From: DASPUH01 sp035622975
Lineage (GTDB): Bacteria; Chloroflexota; Limnocylindria; Limnocylindrales; CSP1-4
Assembly (NCBI GenBank): GCA_035622975.1
Contig: DASPUH010000088.1
Coordinates: 1-37,942 of the forward strand
Direction: 5' to 3'
DNA: 37,942 bases
Shown: positions 23,445 through 32,669 of the stretch, piece after piece
Layout: each line of letters begins with the position of its first letter
Numbering within the stretch: position 1 is the first letter of the stretch
Made by a program: the position numbers and the translations under genes
Notes under the pieces: model-generated
The model's input: only the letters and a program-made list of their open reading frames with translations
Told to the model about the DNA's origin: nothing
Database searches by the model: none

Positions 23445-24854
23445 TCAGGTGGTCGCGGGCCGTGGGTTGGTGTCGGTGGGGTGGGTCGCAGCGTCAGTCG
23501 GGGCCGGGTCGCCATCGTCGTCCGCGTTGCCGCCGGCGGCCAGGACGGCAGCCTCCTGAGCGGCGCGGCCGGGCCACTCGGCCGACTCGTCGCGGGCCCT
23601 AGCGTGCCACGCGACCAGGTCATCGAGCGCGGTGGTCCAGGCGGCGTCGTCGGTGTGGACCAGGCGGGCCACGAACCGCCGTCGGGCCTCGGCCAGGGTG
23701 GGCAGAGCAGCCAGCGCGAGCCGGTACCGCAGGTAGCGCGCGGCGGCCAGCTGGTCCGGCGGCAGGGCCATCGGCTCGCGCAGGAACCGCGCGTCGACAA
23801 GCGCCGCGGAGATGGCACGCACCGCGAGGTCGAGCGCCGGATCGCCGGCCGTGGGCGGGTGGCCGTCGTACGAGGCGCGTGGCGCCACGCGGAAGCAGTA
23901 GGTCGCGTGGGCGCCCTCGCTGACCAGCTCCAGCGCCACCAGGTTGCCCGGCAGCGCGACGAGGAACCACGCCTTCCGCTCGTCGCCACCTGGCCTGGTC
24001 GGCGCCATGGCGAACCATGTCACGGGCGCCGCGCCGCCGCGTCCGCGCAGCGTGCGGTAGCTGGCGGCGAACGCCGGCTCCGAAAGGACGGCCGGCTCGA
24101 GCAGCAGGGCATCGTCCCCCAGCTCGCCCCACGGTGCCGGTTGCCCATCGACGAGTCGCTGCGCCAGGCGCTGGCGGGTCGCGAACGGCGCGTCGGGCAG
24201 GAGCCCGGACACGAGCGTCGACGAGTCGACGAACGCGCCGTCGCGCAGGGCGGTCAGGGCCGCGGCCTGCCGCGTCACGGCCGCACCCAGGCCCGGGAGC
24301 TCCAGGACGGAAGCCGCACCGGCCGGTTCGCTCTCGCCGCCCGCGGCGAGGCGCACGCTGCCGCTGGCTGGGTCACTCTCGATCGCCCCGATGTCGGCAC
24401 GTCGCACGTGGTGCAACGCCCGTCGCTCATCGAACGGCAGCAGCTCCAGCGCCCAGGGCTGAAGGGCCAGCAGGCCGACGCCGTGCTCGTCGCCGCGGCG
24501 GTACTCGACAGCTGCCAGCGGATCGTCCGGCAGTCGCACGAGGCGGTCGGACAGGCGCTGCCGGGCCCGGCGCTGGCGCAACTCGCCGACCACGGTGCCG
24601 AGTCGGTCGCCGAACTGCTCCAGGAGGAGGTGCACGCTGCCCGGCCCGTCGCCGACCTGGAGCAGCGTCGCTCCCGCCTGCACGGCGATGACCGCGAGGT
24701 CGCGGTAGGCAGCGTCGAGCGGCGGGGACGACGCAAGGCTGACGGTGAAGCTCGCTTCGTCGAGCGTGAGTCGAACCGGGGCCGCGACGCCCGGCCCGCC
24801 CGCTGTGAGCAGGCGCCCCTGGCCCTCCAGCGCCATCGGCTTGGCTTCGGGCAT
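23445..24854 (-). CDS. Large conserved-looking protein of unknown function, operon partner of a zinc-ribbon protein
   Basis: I do not recognise this 469-aa protein. The first 170 residues look like a beta-rich domain followed by an alpha helix: GRLLTAGGPGVAAPVRLTLD, RDLAVIAVQAGATLLQVGDG, then VHLLLEQFGDRLGTVVGELR. The middle has LLLEPAVLSEPAFAASYRTL and VTWFAMAPTRPGGDERKAWF, then LVALPGNLVALELVSEGAHA and YCFRVAPRASYDG. The end is an acidic, Thr-rich tail. No signal peptide or membrane segment is present. The start is ATG 24854, exactly 6 nt after TAGGAT on the minus strand (24866-24861), predicting a leaderless mRNA. The gene is divergent from the ArsR-thioredoxin operon and co-directional with the three-ribbon gene 14 nt downstream. 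Confidence 0.72.
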   Translation of the reverse strand: MPEAKPMALEGQGRLLTAGGPGVAAPVRLTLDEASFTVSLASSPPLDAAYRDLAVIAVQAGATLLQVGDGPGSVHLLLEQFGDRLGTVVGELRQRRARQRLSDRLVRLPDDPLAAVEYRRGDEHGVGLLALQPWALELLPFDERRALHHVRRADIGAIESDPASGSVRLAAGGESEPAGAASVLELPGLGAAVTRQAAALTALRDGAFVDSSTLVSGLLPDAPFATRQRLAQRLVDGQPAPWGELGDDALLLEPAVLSEPAFAASYRTLRGRGGAAPVTWFAMAPTRPGGDERKAWFLVALPGNLVALELVSEGAHATYCFRVAPRASYDGHPPTAGDPALDLAVRAISAALVDARFLREPMALPPDQLAAARYLRYRLALAALPTLAEARRRFVARLVHTDDAAWTTALDDLVAWHARARDESAEWPGRAAQEAAVLAAGGNADDDGDPAPTDAATHPTDTNPRPATT

Positions 24855-24860
24855 GGCGGC

Positions 24861-24866
24861 ATCCTA
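24861..24866 (-). promoter_or_regulatory. Leaderless -10 box of the 469-aa gene
   Basis: TAGGAT on the minus strand is followed by GCCGCC and the ATG at 24854. This is the same 6-nt geometry seen at other starts in the window. Confidence 0.6.
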
Positions 24867-24914
24867 GGTCACCGGAGCATCGATGCGCCGGCGGTCCGGG
24901 TCATGGGCGACCAC

Positions 24915-24943
24915 TTGCGCGATTGCGCAAATAGTGAGAGACT
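24915..24943 (+). promoter_or_regulatory. ArsR-box operator and promoter of the ArsR-thioredoxin operon
   Basis: TTGCGC (24915-24920), GATT and GCGCAA (24925-24930) form a perfect 6-bp inverted repeat typical in size of ArsR/SmtB half-sites. A -10-like GAGACT (24938-24943) lies 17 nt after TTGCGC, which may also act as -35. The GTG start at 24950 follows after 6 nt. The operator would therefore cover the -35 region, as expected for repression by the encoded regulator. Confidence 0.68.
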
Positions 24944-24949
24944 TGGGCC

Positions 24950-25246
24950 GTGAGCGTCACGACCATCTCCTCCGAGCTCGACCGCACGCATTCCGCGGCG
25001 ATCGCCCGGGCTCTGGCGGACCCGAAGCGGCTCTGCGTCCTGGAGACGCTGGCCGCAGGCGAGCGGTCGGTCAGCGACCTGTCCCGTGACGTCGCATGCC
25101 AGGTGCCGAACATGAGCCAGCACCTGACGGTCCTCCGCAATGCCGGCCTCGTCGTCTCGCGACGCGACGGCAACAACGTCTTCTACCGCCTCGCGGACCC
25201 ACGGGTCCTGGAGGCCTATCGACTCATCCAGGCGATCGCTCGCTAG
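24950..25246 (+). CDS. ArsR/SmtB-family transcriptional repressor
   Basis: The 98-aa winged-helix protein fits the ArsR family: AIARALADPKRLCVLETLAA, then the recognition helix region LSRDVACQVPNMSQHLTVLR, and the wing RRDGNNVFYRLADPRV. The metal site ELCVCDL of classical ArsR is absent. Only two cysteines are present, Cys29 and Cys50, so it may sense thiol state or persulfide through a disulfide instead of a metal; that is inference. It probably represses its own operon through the TTGCGC-N4-GCGCAA box. The start GTG 24950 lies 6 nt after a -10-like box. The thioredoxin gene follows 15 nt downstream. Confidence 0.88.
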   Translation: MSVTTISSELDRTHSAAIARALADPKRLCVLETLAAGERSVSDLSRDVACQVPNMSQHLTVLRNAGLVVSRRDGNNVFYRLADPRVLEAYRLIQAIAR

Positions 25247-25261
25247 AAAGGACTGGCCAGA

Positions 25262-25603
25262 ATGGCCGAGATCAAGCACGCCACGGACGCGAACTTCGAG
25301 GAACTGGTGCTCCACAACGACAAGCCCGTGGTGGTCGACTTCTGGGCCACCTGGTGCGGGCCGTGCCGCCTCGTCGCCCCCGAGATGGAGAAGCTGGCCG
25401 CGAAGTACGAGGGCAAGGTCGACGTCGTCAAGGTCGACGTGGACGCCAATCCGCAGCTTTCCCAGGCGTTCAACATCCTCTCCATCCCGACCATCGCCTA
25501 CTTCAAGCCCGGCGAGCAGCCCAAGGGCATCGTCGGCTTCCGCCCGCTCGACCAGATGGAGCAGGCCTTCAACCTGACCGAGTTCGCCACCACCGAGGCC
25601 TGA
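25262..25603 (+). CDS. trxA: Thioredoxin
   Basis: The 113-aa protein is a single thioredoxin domain that reduces protein disulfides in the cytoplasm. It carries VVVDFWATWCGPCRLVAPEM with the classical WCGPC active site, the buried-Asp strand VVKVDVDANPQLSQAF, and the cis-Pro loop LSIPTIAYFKPGEQ. No signal peptide is present. AAAGGA lies 9 nt before the ATG. It is the second gene of an ArsR-controlled operon, which suggests induction by an oxidising or thiol-active signal rather than constitutive expression. A terminator hairpin follows at 25640-25667. Confidence 0.95.
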   Translation: MAEIKHATDANFEELVLHNDKPVVVDFWATWCGPCRLVAPEMEKLAAKYEGKVDVVKVDVDANPQLSQAFNILSIPTIAYFKPGEQPKGIVGFRPLDQMEQAFNLTEFATTEA

Positions 25604-25639
25604 CCGCCGCAGGCTCGACCGGCTCCACACCTTCTCTGC

Positions 25640-25667
25640 GATGCCCCGACCCATCGGCCGGGGCGTC
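25640..25667 (+). terminator. Terminator of the ArsR-thioredoxin operon
   Basis: GATGCCCCG (25640-25648) pairs with CGGGGCGTC (25659-25667) with one G-T wobble, around a 10-nt loop. A short T-containing tail (TTGCTG) follows. It is 36 nt after the trxA stop. Confidence 0.6.
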
Positions 25668-26028
25668 TTGCTGCCCTGCCATCGGCGCGCCTTAGCTCTG
25701 CCCAAGCTCGCTGCATGAGCGCTGCGAGCACATCAAGGTCGCTCAAGGCCGCGAGGGCGGTGTCAGACAGGCCCCTCCCGCTCGATGGATGCTGGATGCG
25801 CGCCTTGCCGCGCTCGGGTGCGGGATCGGCCGGCCGTCCGTAAGGTCGTTCGGGGGGAAGGGGACCCTTAGGGTCACGCCGTAGCTTCCCAGCGCTCATG
25901 GAGCGAGCATCGACTCGCCCGAAGTGGACCTCCATGACTCGCCCGAGGTGGACCTCACGCCGGCCCCCCCCGACGGCGCGCCTCGCCACGGGGGCCGGGG
26001 CTTGGGTCGCGGCCCTGGGCCGCCTGGG
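25668..26028. other. Non-coding stretch with a degenerate 21-bp direct repeat
   Basis: No frame here has a convincing start, ribosome binding site or recognisable domain. GACTCGCCCGA(A/G)GTGGACCTC occurs twice, at 25912-25932 and 25936-25956, with one mismatch. GACCC-TTA-GGGTC at about 25863-25875 is a small stem-loop. The base texture differs from the neighbouring genes and could be a remnant of a mobile element, but no transposase sequence can be read. Confidence 0.4.
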
Positions 26029-26346
26029 TCAGTCCGCGGCGTGGCGCCAGGCGAACTCGAACCAGGCGGTCAGACGGTCCACGGCGAAGCGATCGAGGTC
26101 CGGTGGGGTGAAGGTGACCCACTCGGGTCCTCGGTCGGACGCACGCACGTCCGGTGTCCGCACGGCGGCGGAGGCGACGTCGGGCCGCAGACGGAACTCG
26201 GCCGACGCATCGGACGCGGCAGCGAACGGCTTGCCCGATCGGAGGTACTCGACGACACCGCCAAGGTCGTGCTGCTCCAGCGCCTGCGGGTCGGCCGTGG
26301 CCCGTTCATCGGCCAGGCTGCCCAGCAGGGCGGCGAGCTCGGTCAC
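26029..26346 (-). CDS. Small conserved-looking hypothetical protein
   Basis: The 105-aa protein has a helical N-terminus (TELAALLGSLADERATADPQ, then ALEQHDLGGVVEYLRSGKPF). Its C-terminal half ends with PEWVTFTPPDLDRFAVDRLT followed by AWFEFAWRHAAD, which looks like a conserved aromatic helix. I know no function for it. The start ATG at 26346 overlaps the TGA stop of the upstream DinB-like gene (26343-26346), so the two are translationally coupled. It is the third gene of the run starting with the mutase. Confidence 0.62.
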   Translation of the reverse strand: MTELAALLGSLADERATADPQALEQHDLGGVVEYLRSGKPFAAASDASAEFRLRPDVASAAVRTPDVRASDRGPEWVTFTPPDLDRFAVDRLTAWFEFAWRHAAD

Positions 26347-26837
26347 GCTTGGTCCTGAGCCCGGGCCAGGATCTCCGCCAGCTCCGCGCCGTGCTCCTGG
26401 TAGTGCTCCGTGCTGTCACCCAGGAACGTGGCCAGCCGCTGGGGGTTCTTGAGCCAGCGCGTCTCGGGCACGACCGTCAGGTACCCGCGCAGCTCGCCAG
26501 GCACTGTCTGGAAACGCCGTCGCACCTCGTCGAGCGGCAGGGCGTGCCACTCCGCCAGCGAGGCGCTGTTGACGCCGTCGGGATCGGCTGCCCAGGCCGC
26601 CTCCACCTGATCGCGCGTCGGGCTGGCGTCGTTGACGGCCAGCTCCCTCGCCATGGCCAGGAGGCGTTCCTGCCACGCCACCAGGTGGCCCATGAGGTCG
26701 CGCCCCGACCAGCCATGGCCGGGCCCGTCCGGATCGGTGGGAGCCGCCAGCTGGGCGTCGCTCAACGCCGCGAGGGCCTCGTACGGCGCCCATGCGTCCC
26801 GCTCCTCCTCCAGGAAGTCCAAAGCGTCGCGATACAC
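26343..26837 (-). CDS. DinB / maleylpyruvate-isomerase-N-like four-helix protein
   Basis: The 164-aa protein looks like a member of the DinB/MDMPI metal-binding four-helix bundle superfamily. The pattern is W-S-x-x-D-x-x-x-H-L (GHGWSGRDLMGHLVAWQERL) with the first His ligand, and a later H-Y-x-E-H (STEHYQEHGAELAEILARAQ) with the remaining His ligands. Members include thiol-dependent transferases and many unknowns; whether bacillithiol or mycothiol is used cannot be said. The start ATG 26837 is 3 nt after the stop of the mutase large subunit gene, so it is co-transcribed with it, although no metabolic link is evident. Confidence 0.78.
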   Translation of the reverse strand: MYRDALDFLEEERDAWAPYEALAALSDAQLAAPTDPDGPGHGWSGRDLMGHLVAWQERLLAMARELAVNDASPTRDQVEAAWAADPDGVNSASLAEWHALPLDEVRRRFQTVPGELRGYLTVVPETRWLKNPQRLATFLGDSTEHYQEHGAELAEILARAQDQA

Positions 26838-26840
26838 CGG

Positions 26841-28541
<1,701 letters not shown>

Positions 28542-28547
28542 GAGGCG

Positions 28548-28553
28548 ACTCTA
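28548..28553 (-). promoter_or_regulatory. Leaderless -10 box of the mutase operon
   Basis: TAGAGT on the minus strand is followed by CGCCTC and the GTG at 28541. The same 6-nt geometry occurs at other starts. No -35 consensus is clear. Confidence 0.6.
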
Positions 28554-28677
28554 GCACGGCCCCCTGACGACCCAGGGAGCCCCTGGGGGGATCTTGCCGC
28601 CCCGCGGAACGGCCACCGCCGCGCCTCGGACCCCCGTGGCTGTGGGGTGTCGCATGGTCAGGTCTGGTGGGCTGTGG

Positions 28678-28683
28678 TAGGGT
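28678..28683 (+). promoter_or_regulatory. Leaderless -10 box of the RlpA-like gene
   Basis: TAGGGT is followed by GGTGAC and the GTG at 28690. The hexamer and spacing are identical to those before the gene at 13047. Confidence 0.6.
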
Positions 28684-28689
28684 GGTGAC

Positions 28690-29349
28690 GTGCCCTTCGC
28701 CCCCGGGCGCCTCCCTGTGAGGCGGCCCGAGAGGGCCGCGCGCATGAGTTCGGCCCGACGCCATCGGGCCTTCGTGCTGGCTGCGGTCCTCGCCATCGTC
28801 TGCGCGCTGGTCCCGGATCCGGTGACCGTGGCGCGTACGCCGACCGCGTACGTGCCGCTTGACGACGCCCTGTTCACACCGGTCGGGGAGCTTGTCTTGC
28901 CGGCGGCCGATGCGCCGTCGGCAGATGGACCGTCGGCAGCCCCGGCGATGCCGGTCGCGCCCGCCGATCCGGTCGTCGACGGGCCATTCGGCGTGGCCGG
29001 CACGGCGGCCACGGACCTCCTGCCGGCGCCCCCACCGCGCCTGGCCCAGCCGCCGGTCGGGCAGGTCTCGATCGTCTGGCACACCACGGAGGTCAGCTGG
29101 TACGGTCCCGGTCTCTACGGCCAGCGAACGGCCTGCGGCGAGGCTATGACCCTGCAGCTCGTCGGCGTGGCGCACCGGACGCTGCCCTGCGGTACGCTCG
29201 TCACGTTCCGCTGGGACGGCCACACGGTCCGGGCGCCGGTGGTCGACCGCGGGCCCTATGTGGCAGGCCGCATATGGGACCTGACGCCGGGCCTGTGCGC
29301 CCTGCTGGATCACTGCTTCACCGGGCCCATCAGCTGGAAGGTGACCTGA
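28690..29349 (+). CDS. RlpA-like double-psi beta-barrel exported protein
   Basis: The 219-aa protein has a basic N-terminus followed by one hydrophobic segment (AFVLAAVLAIVCALV, about residues 27-43), then a Pro/Ala/Asp-rich linker. The C-terminal domain is of the RlpA type: EVSWYGPGLYGQRTACGEAM, VAHRTLPCGTLVTFRW and VRAPVVDRGPYVAGRIWDLT, with the conserved Asp of the D-R-G-P motif. Four Cys in the domain could form disulfides. RlpA proteins cut naked glycan strands or bind peptidoglycan; enzymatic activity here is not proven. The GTG at 28690 lies 6 nt after TAGGGT; the ATG at 28744 would also retain the export segment. Its TGA overlaps the start region of the lipoprotein gene. Confidence 0.82.
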   Translation: MPFAPGRLPVRRPERAARMSSARRHRAFVLAAVLAIVCALVPDPVTVARTPTAYVPLDDALFTPVGELVLPAADAPSADGPSAAPAMPVAPADPVVDGPFGVAGTAATDLLPAPPPRLAQPPVGQVSIVWHTTEVSWYGPGLYGQRTACGEAMTLQLVGVAHRTLPCGTLVTFRWDGHTVRAPVVDRGPYVAGRIWDLTPGLCALLDHCFTGPISWKVT

Positions 29350-29942
29350 TCTCGGCTCCGCGGGCGCGTCTCCTGGCGATCCCCCTGGCGCTGCTGTCCG
29401 CGCTGCTCGTCGGCGCGTGTGCCGGCGGGCCTCCGACGCCCGACCCCTCGGCCGCATGCAACGGCGTCGATGCGCCGGCCGTGCCCGGCTACTACCCGGC
29501 CCTGGAGTCGCTCCTCCCGTCGACCCTCGCGCAGGCCACGCCATCGGTCGTCAACAGCGGGCGCTTCTGCGTCGCCGCGTCGCTCGGCTCGCTGGTCGGC
29601 GCGGGCGTGTCGGACCTCCACTTCGCCGGTGCCCAGTTCCCCGCTTCCGACAGCACCGGCGTCAGTCTCCTCGAATACTCGGCCCCGACCCTCACGCCGT
29701 CCATGCTGGCAGACGCGTTCACGGCCGGGGCGGCGAGCGCGACGGACGTGAACCAGATCCAGACGCAGGCCGTCACGGTCGCCGGTCGCGCCGGGGTGCG
29801 CATCCAGGTCAACAACCAGGACGTGCTGCAGGTGCTGATCTTCTGGCCGTCGGCCCAGCCCGGCACGGTCAACGGGATCCTTGCCGCGGGCGTTCCCGAA
29901 TCGGCCATCCAGACCGCCGAGCAGGCCTTCGGCAGCCGCTAG
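29346..29942 (+). CDS. Probable lipoprotein, unknown function
   Basis: The frame encodes a clear lipoprotein signal: basic start (PRARLLAIPLAL), hydrophobic core and lipobox LVGAC, with Cys lipidation expected. The mature part has about 175 residues, including VVNSGRFCVAASLGSLVGAG, LHFAGAQFPASDSTGVSLLE and QTQAVTVAGRAGVRIQVNNQ. It belongs to no family I can name. No ATG, GTG or TTG lies at the proper place. The nearest candidates are CTG 29346, overlapping the RlpA stop, or ATC 29349, 7 nt after GGAAGG. An ATG at 29274 is in frame but would add 24 residues before the signal and overlap RlpA. Translational coupling to RlpA is likely. Confidence 0.65.
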   Translation: MISAPRARLLAIPLALLSALLVGACAGGPPTPDPSAACNGVDAPAVPGYYPALESLLPSTLAQATPSVVNSGRFCVAASLGSLVGAGVSDLHFAGAQFPASDSTGVSLLEYSAPTLTPSMLADAFTAGAASATDVNQIQTQAVTVAGRAGVRIQVNNQDVLQVLIFWPSAQPGTVNGILAAGVPESAIQTAEQAFGSR

Positions 29943-30020
29943 TAACCGGTACGGACGTCCCACCGCCCGGCCGCCGCCCGGGTCGTGGCCGGACCGGCCG
30001 TCGCCCCGGATACTCGGTCG

Positions 30021-32669
30021 GTGACGACGTCTCCCCGGCACGCCCTGGACGGGAGCATCGCTGCGCTCGTGGCCGACCTGCCCGTCGGTGTCACCGTGCA
30101 GGCGCCCGATACCACCTTCCGCTACGGCAACAGCGCCGCCTGGCACCTCATGGGCGTGCCGGACGACGCGCTGCTGGGCCACGGGCTGCGCAATGGCGGC
30201 TGGGACATCACGCACGAGGAAGGCACCCCCTTCGACGTGGATGACCTCCCGGCCTGCCGCGTCCTGGCGACCGGTGAGGCGGTGCGGGAGACGGTCCTGG
30301 GCATGCGCGATCCGATCGGCGGCGGTCGACGCTGGCTGATCGTCAACGCCAGGCCGTTGCGCGACCGGCGCGGCGCCCTCACCGGCGTGGTCTCGACCTT
30401 CAGCGATTTCACGGCGCGGCACGAGTCCGAGGATGAGGCGCGCCGCCAGCGGGAGGAGCTCGCGGCGCTCAATGACACCGCCCTCGAGCTCATGGCCGGC
30501 CTGGACCCGGACGCCGTCCTGCGGTCGATCATCACCCGTGCGGCCGCCCTGCTCGATACGCCACACGGGTACATCTACCTGCTCGACGAGGCGAGCCAGC
30601 AGCTGCGCGAGGTCATCGGCATCGGCGTCTTCGCCGACGAGCAGCGAGTGCCGTTGCACCGCGGGGAAGGCGTCGCCGGACGCGTGTGGGACACCGGCCA
30701 GCCGTTCGCGGTGGACGACTACAGCACGTTCCCGGGCCGGGCGTCGGCGTACGCCGACTCGGGCTACCACGCCCTCATGGGTGCACCCCTGACCTCCGGC
30801 GGCCAGGTCGTGGGGGTGATCGGCCTCAGCCACCTGGAGCCGGGGCGGCGGTTCTCGGTCGACGATCTCGCCCGCCTCAGTCGGCTGGCGCAGCTGGCAT
30901 CACTCGCGTTGGAGCACGCCCGGCTGTACGCGGCGCTGCAGCAGCAGGTGGAGGAACGGACCAGGGCGGCCGCGGCCCTCGGGGCGAGTGAGCGGCGCTA
31001 CCGCCTGCTGTTCGAGAACAACCCCCAGCCGATGTGGGTCCACGATCCTGCCACGCACCACATCCTGGCCGTCAACGACGCGGCCGTACGGGCCTACGGC
31101 TATGAACGCGGCGAGTTCCTCTCCCGCTCACTGGCCGACATCTGGCTCGCGGATGACGGCGGGACGTACGCCGATGACCTGGCGCGCATCGAGGCCGACG
31201 CCATGGGCCGCCCTTACCTCGCCCGCCACCGGACCAGCGACGGCTCGGTGATCGACGTCGAGCTGACCGCCCACGCCCTCGATGACGGCGGCCAGCAGCA
31301 GCGCCTCGTCCTGGCGGTCGACGTGACCGATCGCCGCCGCCTGGAGTCCGAGCTGGCGCGCCAGACGCTGCACGACGAGCTGACCCACCTGCCCAACCGG
31401 ACGCTGTTCCGGGACCGCCTGGAGCAGACCCTCGGCCGCCGCCGTCCTCTCGGGTCGGTGGCCGTCCTCTTCCTGGACGTGGACAACTTCAAGGTCGTGA
31501 ACGACAGCCTCGGACACGTCGCGGGCGATGACCTGCTCGTCCAGCTGGCGCGGCGCCTTTCGACCGTGGCCCGGCCCGGCGACACGATCGCGCGTCTGGG
31601 CGGCGATGAGTTCACCGTCCTGCTCGACGACCTGCGCGCCCCCGGGGATGCCATGCGGGTCGCCGGCCGGCTGGTCGAGGCGACCCGGGCGGCCTTCGAA
31701 CTGCATGGCCAGGAGCTCTTCGTGACCGCCAGCGTGGGTATCGCATTCGGCACGCCGGGCGTGACCAAGGCCGGAGAGCTGATGCGCCAGGCGGACGTGG
31801 CGCTCAACCGGGCCAAGGCCCAGGGCCGCGACCACTTCGTGGTCTACGACGAGGGCATGAACAGCCGGGCCGTGGAGCGCCTGGAGCTGGAGGGGGACCT
31901 GCGCCACGCTCTCGAGCGAGGCGAGCTCCGCATCCACTACCAGCCGGAGGTGAACCTGGGGGACGGGCGCCTGGTGGGTGTCGAGGCGCTCGTGCGCTGG
32001 CAGCATCCCCGCCGCGGCCTGCTCCTGCCCGGCGCGTTCATCCAGGTGGCCGAGGAGACCGGCCTGATCCTGCCGATCGGGCAGTGGGTCCTCGACACCT
32101 CCGCTCGCCAGGTCCACGCCTGGCGCGAGCGGTACGCGTTCTCCCGTGAGCTCACCCTGAGCGTCAACCTGTCGGTCCGCCAGCTCCAGCAGGCCGACCT
32201 CGCCGAACGTGTGGCGCGGAGCCTGGCGGAGACGCGGCTGGCGCCGGGCGCCCTGCACCTCGAGATCACCGAATCGATGATCATCGACCTGTCCGAGCGG
32301 GCCGGTACCGCCCTCCGCAACCTGCGCCGCCTGGGGGTCGCCATCGCCCTGGACGACTTCGGGACCGGCTTCTCCTCGCTCAGCACGCTGCGCACGATGC
32401 CCGTGGAAGTGCTCAAGATCGACCGCTCCTTCGTCGTCGGGCGGGAAACGGAACGCAACCTGGCCATCGTGGACGCGGTGGTGCGCCTGGCCCACGCCCT
32501 CAACATCGAAGTCGTGGCCGAGGGTATCGAGACTCCGGCGGCGCGGGCCGCTTTGATGGCTGTCGGTTGCGACCGTGGGCAGGGCTACCTCTTCGGCCGC
32601 CCGATGCCGGCGGAGGATCTGGAGACGCTCCTGGGGGTGGGTGCGGTCAGCCTGCCGGCCGCGGGCTAG
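30021..32669 (+). CDS. PAS-GAF-PAS-GGDEF-EAL cyclic-di-GMP signalling protein
   Basis: The 882-aa protein has no membrane segment. Order: PAS (about 10-135), GAF (about 165-310), coiled linker, PAS (about 335-440), GGDEF (about 455-615), EAL (about 630-875). The diguanylate cyclase site is intact (GGDEF at 527-531), and the product-inhibition site RPGD (518-521) lies five residues before it. The phosphodiesterase domain is also intact: EALVRW (655-660), SVNLSVRQLQQ, LEITES, DDFGTGFSS (778-786), KIDRSFV and AEGIE. It could both make and break c-di-GMP, with PAS/GAF sensing deciding which. The start is GTG 30021, 6 nt after GATACT; GTG 29985 is the longer alternative. No neighbouring c-di-GMP effector is visible. 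Confidence 0.94.
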   Translation: MTTSPRHALDGSIAALVADLPVGVTVQAPDTTFRYGNSAAWHLMGVPDDALLGHGLRNGGWDITHEEGTPFDVDDLPACRVLATGEAVRETVLGMRDPIGGGRRWLIVNARPLRDRRGALTGVVSTFSDFTARHESEDEARRQREELAALNDTALELMAGLDPDAVLRSIITRAAALLDTPHGYIYLLDEASQQLREVIGIGVFADEQRVPLHRGEGVAGRVWDTGQPFAVDDYSTFPGRASAYADSGYHALMGAPLTSGGQVVGVIGLSHLEPGRRFSVDDLARLSRLAQLASLALEHARLYAALQQQVEERTRAAAALGASERRYRLLFENNPQPMWVHDPATHHILAVNDAAVRAYGYERGEFLSRSLADIWLADDGGTYADDLARIEADAMGRPYLARHRTSDGSVIDVELTAHALDDGGQQQRLVLAVDVTDRRRLESELARQTLHDELTHLPNRTLFRDRLEQTLGRRRPLGSVAVLFLDVDNFKVVNDSLGHVAGDDLLVQLARRLSTVARPGDTIARLGGDEFTVLLDDLRAPGDAMRVAGRLVEATRAAFELHGQELFVTASVGIAFGTPGVTKAGELMRQADVALNRAKAQGRDHFVVYDEGMNSRAVERLELEGDLRHALERGELRIHYQPEVNLGDGRLVGVEALVRWQHPRRGLLLPGAFIQVAEETGLILPIGQWVLDTSARQVHAWRERYAFSRELTLSVNLSVRQLQQADLAERVARSLAETRLAPGALHLEITESMIIDLSERAGTALRNLRRLGVAIALDDFGTGFSSLSTLRTMPVEVLKIDRSFVVGRETERNLAIVDAVVRLAHALNIEVVAEGIETPAARAALMAVGCDRGQGYLFGRPMPAEDLETLLGVGAVSLPAAG

